Positions 9,192-18,096 of a stretch of DNA of 64,000 nucleotides are shown here, one piece after another. The translations under genes and the position numbers were made by a program. Source of the stretch: Nocardioides pocheonensis (lineage in GTDB: Bacteria; Actinomycetota; Actinomycetes; Propionibacteriales; Nocardioidaceae); contig NZ_RJSF01000007.1 of assembly GCF_003725535.1 (NCBI RefSeq), positions 233 to 64,232 on the forward strand. The letters run 5' to 3'. Within the stretch, counting starts at the first letter, position 1; each line of letters opens with the position of its first letter. Below the pieces are notes generated by a model that saw only the letters and a program-made list of their open reading frames with translations, made no database searches and had not been told where the DNA came from.

Positions 9192-9269
9192 GGTGGCGTT
9201 CCTTCCATTCGTCGGCGGCATCCGTGCGGACGCGCGCCAGGGTTTACCGGTGGGTGGTGTGCCGACTCG

Positions 9270-9992
9270 TCACTCGGCGGGTGCGTCGGTCACCTCGGCC
9301 TCGGCCGCGGGGGCCTCGGTCTCGGTGGCGTCGGCAGCCTCGGCCTCGGCGGCGGGGGCCTCAGGAGCGTCCTGGGCCTCCGACTCCGCGGCCGGAGCCT
9401 CCTCCGCAGCCTCGGCCTCGGCGGCCGGTGCCTCAGCGGCGGCCGGCTCGCCGGCACCACCCTGGAGGATCGAGGGGTCCTGCTCGGCCTTCGCCTGCAG
9501 CGCGCCGGCGAGCCGGGCAGCCTGGGCGAGCGGGGCGTTGAGCAGGTAGACGGCCTGGGAGAGCGAGGCGAGCATCGCGCCCGCCAGCTTGCCCAGAAGA
9601 ACCTCGCGGGACTCGAGATCGGCCAGGCGGGCGATCTCCTTGGCGTCCAGCGTGGCGCCGTCGACGTACCCGGCCTTGATCACGAGGGCCGGGTGGGCCT
9701 TGGCGAAGTCACGCAGACCCTTGGCCGCCTCGACGACGTCGCCGTTGATGAAGGCGATAGCGGTCGGCCCGTTCAGCAGGTCGTCGAATCCCTCGACGCC
9801 GGCCTCCTTGGCTGCGAGCTTGGTCAGCGTGTTCTTGACCACGGCATAGTTGGCGTTCTCGCCGAGCGCCCGCCGCAGATCCTGCAGCTGCTTCACGGTG
9901 AGCCCGCGGTACTCGGTCAGCACAGCGCCAGCGGACTCGTTGAACGAGTCGACGATCTCCGCGACGGCTGCTGCCTTGTCTGGCCGCGCCAT
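9270..9992 (-). CDS. rplJ: 50S ribosomal protein L10 with acidic C-terminal tail
   Basis: 240 aa; the L10 core usually ends near residue 170-175. The core begins [20 protein letters not shown] and contains [19 protein letters not shown] and the stalk-binding helix region. The remaining ~65 residues are almost entirely Ala, Glu, Pro, Ser and Asp, a low-complexity acidic tail. The ATG at 9992 is preceded by GGAAGGAG. L10 anchors L7/L12 dimers to 23S rRNA and, in most bacteria, represses its own operon through the mRNA leader. Confidence 0.95.
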   Translation of the reverse strand: MARPDKAAAVAEIVDSFNESAGAVLTEYRGLTVKQLQDLRRALGENANYAVVKNTLTKLAAKEAGVEGFDDLLNGPTAIAFINGDVVEAAKGLRDFAKAHPALVIKAGYVDGATLDAKEIARLADLESREVLLGKLAGAMLASLSQAVYLLNAPLAQAARLAGALQAKAEQDPSILQGGAGEPAAAEAPAAEAEAAEEAPAAESEAQDAPEAPAAEAEAADATETEAPAAEAEVTDAPAE

Positions 9993-10081
9993 GGGACTCC
10001 TTCCAACTTCGGTGCACTCAAGCGTGCTCGGGTGCCGTGCGGGATTGCACGGGACCCGGACCTCCGACCGGAGAAGCACGA

Positions 10082-10109
10082 ACGCCCCGTGCGCAGGGGC
10101 ACAGGGCGT
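10082..10109 (-). promoter_or_regulatory. rplJ leader hairpin, candidate L10 leader element
   Basis: ACGCCCCGTGC (10082-10092) pairs with GCACAGGGCGT (10099-10109), an 11-bp stem with one G-U pair and a 6-base loop, about 90 bases upstream of rplJ. The rplJ-rplL mRNA leader is a known target of L10 autoregulation in bacteria (the L10 leader). The stretch 9993-10287 holds no gene and must contain both this leader and the promoter of the divergent HAD gene. Assignment as an L10 leader is inferred from position. Confidence 0.45.
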
Positions 10110-10287
10110 GGGCAGCGGGAAGCTGGCAAGCTCTCTGTCACCTGCGCAGGCCGTCCGCTCTCGCGAACCTTCGCATCGCTCCGGGCTTGCGCCCGAGGTG
10201 ATGAACCGGCGGTCTTCGGTTACGGCCGCTCACTCTACCGGCGAGGGTGGATGCGGCCAAATCGTGGTCCCGGGGTACCGGCCCGCC

Positions 10288-10974
10288 ATGACCCATGACC
10301 CGAGCAGGGACCTGCGCACGGCGGTCGTCGACATCGACGGCACGCTCCTGGACTCCAACTACCAGCTCAGCATCGCCTGGGCCCGCGCCTTCGCGCACCA
10401 CGGCCACACCGTTCCGCTCTGGCGGATCCACCGGCACATGGGCATGGGTGGCGACCGTCTCGTCGCGGCCGTCGCCGGGGACGAGGTCGAGGAGCGCGAC
10501 GGTGACGCAGTCCGCGACCGGTGGGAGAAGGAGTACGACGAGCTGCTCGGAGGGACCCGGCTGTTCGACGGCGCCTGCGAGCTGCTCGACGGACTCCGGG
10601 AGTCGGGGCTCACCGTGGTGCTGGCCAGCTCGAGCATCCCGCGCCACGCCGAGCACGCGCTGCAGCTCCTCGACGCCGAGCACCGGGTCGACGCCTGGAC
10701 CACCAGCGAGGACGCCGAGGAGTCCAAGCCGGACCCCGACCTGGTGCAGGAGGCGCTGGCCAAGGTCGGGCAGGACGCGGCAGGCGCCGTCATGCTCGGC
10801 GACGCGGTCTGGGACGTCGAGGCTGCGGCGCGCAGCGGGATCCCGACCGTGACCCTGCTCTGCGGCGGCTTCGGCCGCGACGAGCTCCTCGAGGCAGGCG
10901 CGGCCGCGGCGTACGACGACCCGCGCGACCTGCTCGGTCGACTGGACGTGGCCCTCGACCGGGCGCGCGGCTGA
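10288..10974 (+). CDS. HAD-superfamily phosphatase (phosphoglycolate-phosphatase-like)
   Basis: 228 aa. Motif I is VVDIDGTLLDSN (nucleophile Asp in DIDGT), motif II the Ser in VVLASSS, motif III the Lys in SKPDPDLV, and motif IV GDAVWDVEAA. A cap region lies between motifs I and II, as in beta-phosphoglucomutase/phosphoglycolate phosphatase relatives. Substrate unknown. It is on the opposite strand to its neighbours, splitting rplK-rplA from rplJ-rplL. ATG at 10288 gives the best alignment to the family N-terminus, though no strong ribosome site precedes it. Confidence 0.85.
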   Translation: MTHDPSRDLRTAVVDIDGTLLDSNYQLSIAWARAFAHHGHTVPLWRIHRHMGMGGDRLVAAVAGDEVEERDGDAVRDRWEKEYDELLGGTRLFDGACELLDGLRESGLTVVLASSSIPRHAEHALQLLDAEHRVDAWTTSEDAEESKPDPDLVQEALAKVGQDAAGAVMLGDAVWDVEAAARSGIPTVTLLCGGFGRDELLEAGAAAAYDDPRDLLGRLDVALDRARG

Positions 10975-10980
10975 ACGACG

Positions 10981-11012
10981 CGAGCCCACCCTCCTGCCGG
11001 AGAGTGGGCTCG
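10981..11012. terminator. Bidirectional hairpin terminator between HAD gene and rplA
   Basis: CGAGCCCAC pairs with GTGGGCTCG, nine base pairs plus an inner CTC/GAG. It lies six bases past the HAD stop and downstream of rplA on the other strand, so it can end both transcripts. Confidence 0.65.
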
Positions 11013-11028
11013 CGTGGTGCTCAGCGGG

Positions 11029-11066
11029 GGTTGAGGCTCAGGGTTTCGAGCCGCCGTCCCTCAACC
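11029..11066. repeat. Inverted repeat downstream of rplA, possible diverged dispersed repeat
   Basis: GGTTGAGG (11029-11036) and CCTCAACC (11059-11066) are an exact inverted pair flanking GGTTTCGAG. The ends and the TTTCGAG core match the palindromic repeats at 33.0 and 42.6 kb, so this may be an old copy. It sits 10 bases past the rplA stop and could also act in termination. Confidence 0.35.
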
Positions 11067-11076
11067 GCTTCGCGTC

Positions 11077-11790
11077 TCAGCCCTCGTCCTCGACCGCGAC
11101 GTTGCGGGTGCGGTTGGGGTCGACCTGGATGCCGGGGCCCATGGTCGTGGAGACCGTGACCTTCCGGATGTAGCGGCCCTTGGAGCTCGACGGCTTGAGC
11201 CGCAGCACCTCCTCGAGCGCGGCGGCGTAGTTCTCCGCCAGCTGCACCTCGCTGAAGGACGCCTTGCCGATGATGAAGTGCAGGTTGGCGTGGCGGTCGA
11301 CGCGGAACTCGATCTTGCCGCCCTTGATGTCCGAGACCGCCTTGGCGACGTCGGGGGTCACCGTGCCGGTCTTCGGGTTCGGCATGAGGCCGCGGGGGCC
11401 GAGCACGCGGCCGAGCCGGCCGACCTTGCCCATCATGTCGGGGGTGGCGACGACCGCGTCGAAGTCGGTCCAGCCGCCGGCGACCTTCTCGATCAGCTCG
11501 TCGCCGCCGACGATGTCGGCGCCGGCCTCACGGGCGGCCTCGGCCTTGTCGCCGTTGGCGAAGACCAGCACCTTGGCGGTCTTGCCGGTGCCGTGCGGCA
11601 GGTTGACGGTGCCGCGGACCATCTGGTCGGCCTTGCGCGGGTCGACGCCCAGGCGCATGACGACGTCGACGGTCTCGTCGAACTTCTTCTTGGAGGTGTC
11701 CTTGGCGATCTTGATCGCGGACAGCGGGGCGTAGAGCTCGTCCTTGTCGAACTGCTCGGCCGCCGCACGGTAGGTCTTGCTGCGCTGCAT
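11077..11790 (-). CDS. rplA: 50S ribosomal protein L1
   Basis: 237 aa, normal length. Begins [20 protein letters not shown] and has the L1 signature around [20 protein letters not shown] (residues ~125-145). L1 binds 23S rRNA at the L1 stalk and assists tRNA exit. It follows rplK by 87 bases. In many bacteria L1 also represses the rplK-rplA mRNA. Here rplA ends its operon at the terminators around 11.0 kb, instead of leading directly into rplJ. Confidence 0.97.
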   Translation of the reverse strand: MQRSKTYRAAAEQFDKDELYAPLSAIKIAKDTSKKKFDETVDVVMRLGVDPRKADQMVRGTVNLPHGTGKTAKVLVFANGDKAEAAREAGADIVGGDELIEKVAGGWTDFDAVVATPDMMGKVGRLGRVLGPRGLMPNPKTGTVTPDVAKAVSDIKGGKIEFRVDRHANLHFIIGKASFSEVQLAENYAAALEEVLRLKPSSSKGRYIRKVTVSTTMGPGIQVDPNRTRNVAVEDEG

Positions 11791-11877
11791 GGTGATCTCT
11801 TTCTCTAGCCGGCGCCGCGTCGAGCGCGACGGCCGGGAGCGATGTGGTTAGCGAGCCAGCGCGGCTCTCCCACGGTT

Positions 11878-12306
11878 TCAGTCGGTGGTGACGCCCATCG
11901 AGCGGGCGGTGCCCTCGACGATCTTCATCGCGGCCTCGATGTCGTTGGCGTTGAGGTCGGGAAGCTTGGTCTCGGCGATCTCGCGGATCTGGTCCTTGGT
12001 CAGCTTGCCGACCTTGTCCGACTGCGGGACGCCCGAGCCCTTCGCGATGCCGGCGGCCTTCTTGATCAGCTCGGCGGCCGGCGGCGTCTTCGTGATGAAG
12101 GTGAACGACCGGTCCTCGTAGATCGTGATCTCGACCGGGATCACGTTGCCGCGCATGGCCTCGGTCTGAGCGTTGTACGCCTTGCAGAAGTCCATGATGT
12201 TCACGCCGTGCGGGCCGAGCGCCGTACCGACCGGGGGCGCCGGGGTGGCCGCACCGGCCTGGAGCTGCACCTTGACCAGTGCGGCGATCTTCTTCTTCGG
12301 AGGCAT
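11878..12306 (-). CDS. rplK: 50S ribosomal protein L11
   Basis: 142 aa. Contains [20 protein letters not shown], the Pro-rich N-terminal binding region, and the C-terminal rRNA-binding domain ending [10 protein letters not shown]11 binds the GTPase-associated region of 23S rRNA and is needed for RelA-type stringent responses. It starts 181 bases downstream of nusG, in a gap that contains two clear hairpins. Confidence 0.97.
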   Translation of the reverse strand: MPPKKKIAALVKVQLQAGAATPAPPVGTALGPHGVNIMDFCKAYNAQTEAMRGNVIPVEITIYEDRSFTFITKTPPAAELIKKAAGIAKGSGVPQSDKVGKLTKDQIREIAETKLPDLNANDIEAAMKIVEGTARSMGVTTD

Positions 12307-12367
12307 TGCTCTCTCTACTTTCTTCTCGTGGTCATGACGGGGCTGGTGCCCCTGCCACTGTGCTCAC

Positions 12368-12437
12368 CTCGGTGCGAATCTCACCGAGATTTCGAGACGG
12401 TCGGCTTCAGTCCCTCACAAGTTCGGGTCTGAAGCCG
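12368..12437 (-). promoter_or_regulatory. Two hairpins in the nusG-rplK gap, candidate L11 leader
   Basis: CTCGGTG/CACCGAG (12368-12388) is a perfect 7-bp stem with a 7-base loop. CGGCTTCAG/CTGAAGCCG (12402-12437) is a perfect 9-bp stem. Both lie between the nusG stop and rplK. They could terminate nusG transcripts in part or form the leader bound by L1, which regulates rplK-rplA in other bacteria. Function is inferred from position. Confidence 0.4.
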
Positions 12438-12487
12438 CCCTCCTCAATCTTTTCGGCCTTCTGCTCTTCGCAAGCTCAGAGCAGGCC

Positions 12488-13540
12488 TCAAACCTTCTGG
12501 ATCTGGCTGAAGGACAGCTCGACCGGGGTCTCCCGGCCGAAGATCTCGACGAGGGCCTTGACCCTCTGGGCCTCGGCGTTGATCTCGGTGATCGTCGCGT
12601 GCAGCGTGGCGAACGGGCCCTCGACGACCATCACCGAGTCGGACACGTCGAAGTCCGCGACCGTGACGGGCGCCCGGGTGGCGGTCTTGGCCGGGGCGGT
12701 GCCACCCGACTCGGCGACGGCAGCGGCCTCGGCCTGGGCCTGGACCGCCGGGGCCAGCATGTTCTCGACCTCGTCGAGGCTCAGCGGCACCGGCTGGTGG
12801 CTGTGTCCGACGAACCCGGTGACCGACGGGGTGTGCCGGACCGCGGCCCACGACTCGTCGGTGAGGTCCATCCGGACCAGCACGTAGCCGGGCAGCGCCG
12901 GCTTGGTGCGCAGCTTGCGCTGGCCGTTCTTGATCTCGGCGACGTCCTCGGTGGGGACCACGATCTCGTGGATGTAGTCCTCCATGTTCAGCGAGGTGAT
13001 CCGGTTCTCGAGGTTGGCCTTCACCCGGTTCTCCATGCCGGAGTAGGTGTGCACCACGAACCAGTCGCCCGGCTTCTCGCGCAGGGCCGCCCGGAACTCC
13101 TCGAGCGGGTCGCGCGCCTCGGCGGGCTCGTCGACCGGCTCCTCGTCGAGGTCCTGGTCCAGATCCTCGTCGGCGTCGTCGTCAGCGTCGTCGGCGTCGT
13201 GGTCGGCCTCGGCGGCCGGCTCCTCGAGAGCGTCCTCGACCTCCGGCTCGTCCGTCGGCTCCTCGGCCAGGTCGTCGGTCAGGTCCTCGGCAGCCACGTC
13301 CTCCGTCGGCTCCTCGGCCTGCTCGTCGGCCAGGTCGTCGGCCGGCACGTCGTCAGCGCTCGCGGACTCGTCGGCGTCGTCGGCCGCGGCCTCGGACGTC
13401 TCCGCGGCGGCCTCGTCGGAGGCCTGGTCGACATCCTCGCCGAGGGTCGCCTCGACGGTCTCGTCCTGGGACTCCTCCGGGCTCGTCACGGGCTCTGCTC
13501 CGACCGTGGCGCCCTGCGCCTCGTCGTACTGCTCCGACAC
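12488..13540 (-). CDS. nusG: Transcription termination/antitermination factor NusG with acidic extension
   Basis: 350 aa, about twice the usual 180. The first ~143 residues are a low-complexity Asp/Glu/Ala extension. The NGN domain starts near residue 158 ([20 protein letters not shown]) and includes [15 protein letters not shown]; a KOW domain with [10 protein letters not shown] ends the protein. An Ala/Thr-rich linker of about 30 residues separates the two. NusG binds RNA polymerase and modulates pausing and Rho termination. The GTG at 13540 is chosen because GGAG lies five bases upstream; a TTG seven codons earlier is the alternative. Confidence 0.95.
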   Translation of the reverse strand: MSEQYDEAQGATVGAEPVTSPEESQDETVEATLGEDVDQASDEAAAETSEAAADDADESASADDVPADDLADEQAEEPTEDVAAEDLTDDLAEEPTDEPEVEDALEEPAAEADHDADDADDDADEDLDQDLDEEPVDEPAEARDPLEEFRAALREKPGDWFVVHTYSGMENRVKANLENRITSLNMEDYIHEIVVPTEDVAEIKNGQRKLRTKPALPGYVLVRMDLTDESWAAVRHTPSVTGFVGHSHQPVPLSLDEVENMLAPAVQAQAEAAAVAESGGTAPAKTATRAPVTVADFDVSDSVMVVEGPFATLHATITEINAEAQRVKALVEIFGRETPVELSFSQIQKV

Positions 13541-13595
13541 GTCTACTCCGTCACCTTGCAATGTGTTGTTCGCTGTCGTCCGCGGCAGCGAGGGG

Positions 13596-13838
13596 CTAGC
13601 TGGCCTTCGAGGTGTCGCCGCCGAACACGGCGAACACCGCCTTGCCGAAGGCCAGGTCGAGCACCGAGACCAGCGCGATCATCACGAGCACGAACGCCAT
13701 CACGACGATGAAGTAGGTGACCAGCTGCTGCTGGCTCGGCCAGACGACCTTGCGCAGCTCGGCGACCACCTGTCGGTAGAACGTGACCGGGCTCGTGCGT
13801 TCGGTCCTGGACCGACGCGCCGAGGGGGTGTCCGTCAC
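13596..13838 (-). CDS. secE: Preprotein translocase subunit SecE
   Basis: 80 aa, a typical single-span SecE. Residues ~20-35 carry [20 protein letters not shown], the conserved amphipathic helix, followed by one hydrophobic helix ([17 protein letters not shown]). The GTG at 13838 is preceded by AAGGA four bases away; the upstream in-frame ATG would add residues overlapping the tRNA-Trp region. SecE stabilises SecY in the translocon. It lies 39 bases after tRNA-Trp, a conserved arrangement. Confidence 0.94.
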   Translation of the reverse strand: MTDTPSARRSRTERTSPVTFYRQVVAELRKVVWPSQQQLVTYFIVVMAFVLVMIALVSVLDLAFGKAVFAVFGGDTSKAS

Positions 13839-13877
13839 GGCTTCCTTCTTCCACTCATCGTCGTTGTCTTCGTCTCG

Positions 13878-13950
13878 CAGGGCACGAGGGACTTGAACCC
13901 CCAACCTTCGGTTTTGGAGACCGATGCTCTGCCAGTTGAGCTAGTGCCCT
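13878..13950 (-). tRNA. trpT: tRNA-Trp (anticodon CCA)
   Basis: Minus-strand 73-nt cloverleaf: acceptor AGGGCAC pairs with GTGCCCT, discriminator G, D-arm TAGCTCAACTGGCAGAGCA, anticodon loop CTCCAAA, and T-arm GGGGGTTCAAGTCCCT. CCA is not encoded. It leads into secE-nusG and is probably co-transcribed with them. Confidence 0.95.
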
Positions 13951-14170
13951 CCGGTGTGACTCCACACGCGCACCACCGCACCGAGACTTGCGAAAAACGG
14001 GTTTCGGGCATGGCAAGCAATGGTGAGAAACACCAAGAGAGGAGTGTACGGGGCCCCGCCAGCCAAAGTCGAACCGAGCCGGATCGGCCGTCCGGCCCCG
14101 CGCGGACTCGGATCTCGGGACGCCGGGAACCGCCTCGCCGCGGGTGGGGGCCCTCTGGAACGATGGGCCC

Positions 14171-15472
14171 GTGAGCGAGCCGACCACCCACCCCGCACGC
14201 CCCCTGGCGGACCTGTCCGCCGACGAGCTGGCCGGCTTCCTGGCCGCGCAGCAGGCGGCGTACGCCGACCTCTCGGGCCGCGGCCTGAAGCTCGACCTGA
14301 CCCGCGGCAAGCCGGCGCCGGCGCAGCTGGACCTCTCCGACGAGCTGCTGCACCTGCCGCGCGGCTCCGTCGACCGCGACGGTGTCGACACCCGCAACTA
14401 CGGCGGGCTGGAGGGCATCCGGGAGCTGCGCGAGATGTTCGCCGAGCTGCTCTGGATCGAGCCCGACCAGATCGTCGCGGGTGGCAACTCCAGCCTGGTG
14501 ATGATGCGGGAGGTGCTCACCGACCTCTGGCTCAAGGGCGGCGTGGACAGCGAGCGGCCGTGGTCGCAGGAGGAGAAGGTCACCTTCGTCTGCCCGGTGC
14601 CCGGCTACGACCGGCACTTCACGCTGCTCGACTGGTTCGGCATCGAGACCGTCACGGTGCCGATGAACGACGACGGCCCGGACACCGAGGCGGTCGCGCA
14701 GCTGGTGGCGTCCGACCCGAGCATCAAGGGCATGTGGATCGTGCCGACGTACGCGAACCCGACCGGCTCGGTCTGCTCCCTGGAGGTCGCCGAGCGGCTG
14801 GCCTCGATGCCGACCGCGGCGCCGGACTTCAAGATCTTCTGGGACAACGCCTACGCCTTCCACCACCTCACCGAGGACGAGGCGAAGAGCGCGGACATCC
14901 TGAGCCTGGCGTCGGCGGCCGGGCACCCGCACCGGCCGATCATGTTCGCCTCGACCTCGAAGATCACCTACGCCGGGGCCGGCGTCGGGTTCCTGGCCGG
15001 GTCGGTCGAGACCGTGCGGTGGTACATCACGCACCTCGGCAAGGGCGCCATCGGCCCGGACAAGATCAACCAGCTGCGGCACGCGCAGTTCTTCGGCTCC
15101 GCGCAGGGCGTGCGTGACCACATGCTCCGGCACCGAGAGCTGATCGCGCCGAAGTTCGCCGAGGTGGACCGGATCCTCGAGGAGCGACTCGGCGGCCTGG
15201 GTGTCGCGACCTGGACCAAGCCCAAGGGTGGCTACTTCGTCAGCCTCGACGTGCTCGACGGCACGGCGAGCCGCGTCGTCGCCCTGGCGAAGGACGCGGG
15301 CGTCGCGCTCACGCCGGCCGGTGCGTCGTTCCCGCAGGGCCGGGACCCGCACGACCGCAACATCCGGCTGGCACCGACCTTCCCCGAGCCGGCCGACGTC
15401 GCCGCGGCGATGGAGGCGGTCGCGACCTGCGTGCTCCTCGCCGCAGCGGAGAAGCTGGCCGACCAGGCGTGA
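14171..15472 (+). CDS. Type Ic aspartate aminotransferase (PLP fold I)
   Basis: 433 aa. Carries the features of the actinobacterial subgroup typified by Corynebacterium AspT: LDLTRGKPAPAQLDLSDELL near the N-terminus, DTRNYGGLEGIRELREMFAE, the PLP-Asp region KIFWDNAYAFHHL, and the Schiff-base Lys in ASTSKITYAGAGVGF. It transfers the amino group between aspartate and 2-oxoglutarate. GTG at 14171 (GGA 11 bases upstream) gives the usual length; a GTG 27 bases earlier is possible. Its stop overlaps the next gene as GTGA, so the pair is co-translated. Confidence 0.88.
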   Translation: MSEPTTHPARPLADLSADELAGFLAAQQAAYADLSGRGLKLDLTRGKPAPAQLDLSDELLHLPRGSVDRDGVDTRNYGGLEGIRELREMFAELLWIEPDQIVAGGNSSLVMMREVLTDLWLKGGVDSERPWSQEEKVTFVCPVPGYDRHFTLLDWFGIETVTVPMNDDGPDTEAVAQLVASDPSIKGMWIVPTYANPTGSVCSLEVAERLASMPTAAPDFKIFWDNAYAFHHLTEDEAKSADILSLASAAGHPHRPIMFASTSKITYAGAGVGFLAGSVETVRWYITHLGKGAIGPDKINQLRHAQFFGSAQGVRDHMLRHRELIAPKFAEVDRILEERLGGLGVATWTKPKGGYFVSLDVLDGTASRVVALAKDAGVALTPAGASFPQGRDPHDRNIRLAPTFPEPADVAAAMEAVATCVLLAAAEKLADQA

Positions 15473-16551
15473 CGGCGGCGGAGGTCTCGGGTCCGGCTTC
15501 CGCGCGTCCTCCTGCACCACCGACGACGGCGCGTCGCGACCTCAGCGCGCTGCCGAAGGCCCACCTGCACCTGCACTTCACCGGCTCGATGCGGCACGCG
15601 ACCCTGCTCGAGCTCGCCGCGCGCGACGGCATCCACCTGCCCGACGCGCTCGTCGAGGACTGGCCGCCTCAGCTGTCGGCGGCCGACGAGAAGGGCTGGT
15701 TCCGGTTCCAGCGCCTCTACGACGTCGCCCGGTCGGTGCTGCGCACCGAGGACGACGTGCGCCGGCTGGTCCGTGAGGCGGCGGAGGACGACCGGGCCGA
15801 CGGCGGGCGCTGGCTGGAGATCCAGGTCGACCCGAGCGGGTACGCCGCCCGCTTCGGCGGGATCACCGCGTTCACCGACCTCGTCCTCGACGCGGTCGCG
15901 GACGCCTCGCGGACGGTCGGGATCGGCATGGCGGTGGTGATCGCCGCGAACCGCACCCGCCACCCGCTCGACGCACGCACGCTGGCGCGCCTCGCGGCCC
16001 AGTACGCCGGCCGGGGAGTCGTCGGCTTCGGGCTGTCCAACGACGAGCGACGCGGACGCACCGCCGACTTCGGGCCTGCCTTCCGCATCGCCGAGCGCGC
16101 CGGGCTGATGCTGGTCCCCCACGGCGGCGAGCTGCTCGGACCGGAGTCGGTGCGCGTGTGCCTCGAGGAGCTGCACGCGGACCGGCTCGGGCACGGCGTA
16201 CGGGTGGCCGAGGACCCGGCCCTGCTGGAGCAGGTGGTCGCCCGGGGGGTGGCGCTCGAGCTGTGCCCGGTGTCCAACGTCGCACTCGGGGTGTACTCCG
16301 ACCCGACGTCGGTGCCGCTGCCCGAGCTGATGTCGGCCGGAGCGCGGATCGCCCTGGGCGCCGACGACCCGCTGCTGTTCGGGTCGCGCCTGGCCGCGCA
16401 GTACTCCACGATGCGCGCGGCGCACGACCTGACCGACGACCAGCTCGCGGCGCTGGCGCGCTCCTCGATCGAGGCCTCGCGTGCCGACGACACGACCAGG
16501 GCGGGGCTGCTCGCCGAGGTCGACCGCTGGTGCGACACAATCCCCGCATGA
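15469..16551 (+). CDS. Adenosine deaminase family protein
   Basis: 360 aa metal-dependent TIM-barrel deaminase. Visible motifs: zinc ligands in KAHLHLHFTGS, catalytic region VLVPHGGELLGPE, the third zinc His in LGHGVRV, and the final Asp pair in LGADDPLLFGS. These support hydrolytic deamination of adenosine to inosine, or of a related 6-aminopurine. GTG at 15469 overlaps the aminotransferase TGA. A disordered Pro/Ala-rich leader of about 25 residues precedes the barrel. Substrate range cannot be read from the sequence. Confidence 0.88.
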   Translation: MTAAEVSGPASARPPAPPTTARRDLSALPKAHLHLHFTGSMRHATLLELAARDGIHLPDALVEDWPPQLSAADEKGWFRFQRLYDVARSVLRTEDDVRRLVREAAEDDRADGGRWLEIQVDPSGYAARFGGITAFTDLVLDAVADASRTVGIGMAVVIAANRTRHPLDARTLARLAAQYAGRGVVGFGLSNDERRGRTADFGPAFRIAERAGLMLVPHGGELLGPESVRVCLEELHADRLGHGVRVAEDPALLEQVVARGVALELCPVSNVALGVYSDPTSVPLPELMSAGARIALGADDPLLFGSRLAAQYSTMRAAHDLTDDQLAALARSSIEASRADDTTRAGLLAEVDRWCDTIPA

Positions 16552-17066
16552 GCCCCGGCGCGAGCGACGACGGCCAGCCCCAGTCACCTCAGGACGACGC
16601 GGGGGCGACCCAGCAGCCGGCGTACCCGCCGGCCCAGCCCCCGGGAGCGGCCCCGGGAGTTCCCCCGGCGTACCCGACGCCGGGTGCGAACCCGTACGCC
16701 GCCGGCTACACACCGCCGCCGCCGGGCTGGACGCCGCAGCCGGCACACGCGCCGTTCACGCCCTACGTGCTCCCCGACCTGCCCAAGGCGACCACGGCGC
16801 TGATCCTCGGGATCATCGCGGTCGCCGGCGGGTTCATGTGCATCCTGCCGGTGCTGGTGTCACCGGTGGCGTGGATCCTGGGCGCCCAGGCGCGCAAGGA
16901 GATCCGTGCGGCTCCCCAGCAGTGGGGCGGCGAGGGGCGGGCGACCGCGGGCATGGTGCTCGGCATCATCGGCACGGCGCTCCTCGTGCTCGGTCTCGTC
17001 CTGATCGCACTGTTCGTGATCGTCGCGGTGGTCGGCTCGTCGCAGGTCGACGGCACCGGCGTCTGA
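16548..17066 (+). CDS. Pro-rich DUF4190-like membrane protein
   Basis: 172 aa. Residues 1-80 are Pro, Gln, Ala and Tyr rich (repeated PAY/PPG) and probably disordered in the cytoplasm. Two hydrophobic helices follow (LILGIIAVAGGFMCILPVLV and VLGIIGTALLVLGLVLIALF) with WILGAQARKEIRAA between, the pattern of DUF4190 proteins. The ATG overlaps the deaminase stop as ATGA. Function unknown. It ends 13 bases before the convergent murB. Confidence 0.8.
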   Translation: MSPGASDDGQPQSPQDDAGATQQPAYPPAQPPGAAPGVPPAYPTPGANPYAAGYTPPPPGWTPQPAHAPFTPYVLPDLPKATTALILGIIAVAGGFMCILPVLVSPVAWILGAQARKEIRAAPQQWGGEGRATAGMVLGIIGTALLVLGLVLIALFVIVAVVGSSQVDGTGV

Positions 17067-17079
17067 GCAGGCTGGCGGC

Positions 17080-18096
17080 TCAGAGCGAGCAGCCGACGAG
17101 CACGGGCTCGTTGACCAGCTCGATGCCGAACCTGGACCGGACCCCGTCGCGGACCTCGCGCGCGAGCGCCACGATGTCGGCGGCGGTCGCACCGCCACGG
17201 TTGGTGACGGCCAGCGTGTGCTTGCCCGAGAGCGCCGCGCGGTCGTTGCCGTGGCCGCGCGCGAATCCCGCGTGCTCGATCAGCCACGCCGCGCTGGTCT
17301 TCACGGTCCCGTCGGGCTGGGGCCACGCGGGCGCGCCCTCGGGCACGGCGCTGGCCGCCAGCACCGGGTTGGTGAAGAACGAGCCGGCGCTCCAGGTGTC
17401 GTGGTCGGTGTCGTCCAGGACCATCCCCTTGCCGCGGCGCAGGGCCAGGACGGCCTCGCGTACGTCGGACAGGGTCGCCCGCTCGCCGGTCTCCACGCCG
17501 AGCCGGCGGGCCAGCTCGGCGTACGCGACCGGGGCGCCGAGGTCACCGAGCCGGAGCTGGAACACGACCTCGAGCACCACCCAGCGGTCGGGCTCCTGCT
17601 TGAGCCGGCTGGTCCGGTAGCCGAACCGGCAGTCGCGGTTGAACAGCGTGCGCACCTCGCGGGCCTGACGGTCCCAGCAGCGCACGGAGGCGATCGTCTG
17701 GGACACCTCCTGGCCGTAGGCGCCGACGTTCTGGATCGGGGTGGCGCCGACCAGGCCGGGAATGCCGGAGAGCGCCTCGACGCCGACCCAGCCCTCGGCG
17801 ACGGCACGATCGACCAGGCCGTCCCAGGGCTCGCCGGCAGCGACCCTGACCACGGCGCCTCCGCAGGCGTCCGCGTCGGACTGCACCCCGTGCGTGCGCA
17901 CCGCCACCACGCGGCCGTCGAAGCCGGAGTCGGTGACCAGCAGGTTGCTGCCCCCGCCGAGCACGAGCACGGGCTTGCCGGCCTCGTCCGCCCCACGCAC
18001 GGCGTCGACCAGCTCGGCCTCGGTGGTGGCGGTCACGAAGTCGGCGACCGGTCCGCCGACCCGCAGCGTGGTGTGGTTGGCGAGCAGCTCAGCCAC
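17080..18096 (-). CDS. murB: UDP-N-acetylenolpyruvoylglucosamine reductase
   Basis: 338 aa flavoenzyme that makes UDP-MurNAc for peptidoglycan. FAD-binding motifs VLVLGGGSNLLVT and IQNVGAYGQEVSQTI are present, with the active-site Arg/Tyr region FGYRTSRLK, the catalytic Ser in WSAGSFFTNPV, and a C-terminal catalytic Glu in GIELVNEPVL. GTG at 18096 overlaps the end of the upstream dehydratase gene by eight bases; upstream reading adds low-complexity residues not seen in MurB. Location after rpmG and the hadA/B pair is conserved in actinobacteria. Confidence 0.95.
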   Translation of the reverse strand: MAELLANHTTLRVGGPVADFVTATTEAELVDAVRGADEAGKPVLVLGGGSNLLVTDSGFDGRVVAVRTHGVQSDADACGGAVVRVAAGEPWDGLVDRAVAEGWVGVEALSGIPGLVGATPIQNVGAYGQEVSQTIASVRCWDRQAREVRTLFNRDCRFGYRTSRLKQEPDRWVVLEVVFQLRLGDLGAPVAYAELARRLGVETGERATLSDVREAVLALRRGKGMVLDDTDHDTWSAGSFFTNPVLAASAVPEGAPAWPQPDGTVKTSAAWLIEHAGFARGHGNDRAALSGKHTLAVTNRGGATAADIVALAREVRDGVRSRFGIELVNEPVLVGCSL

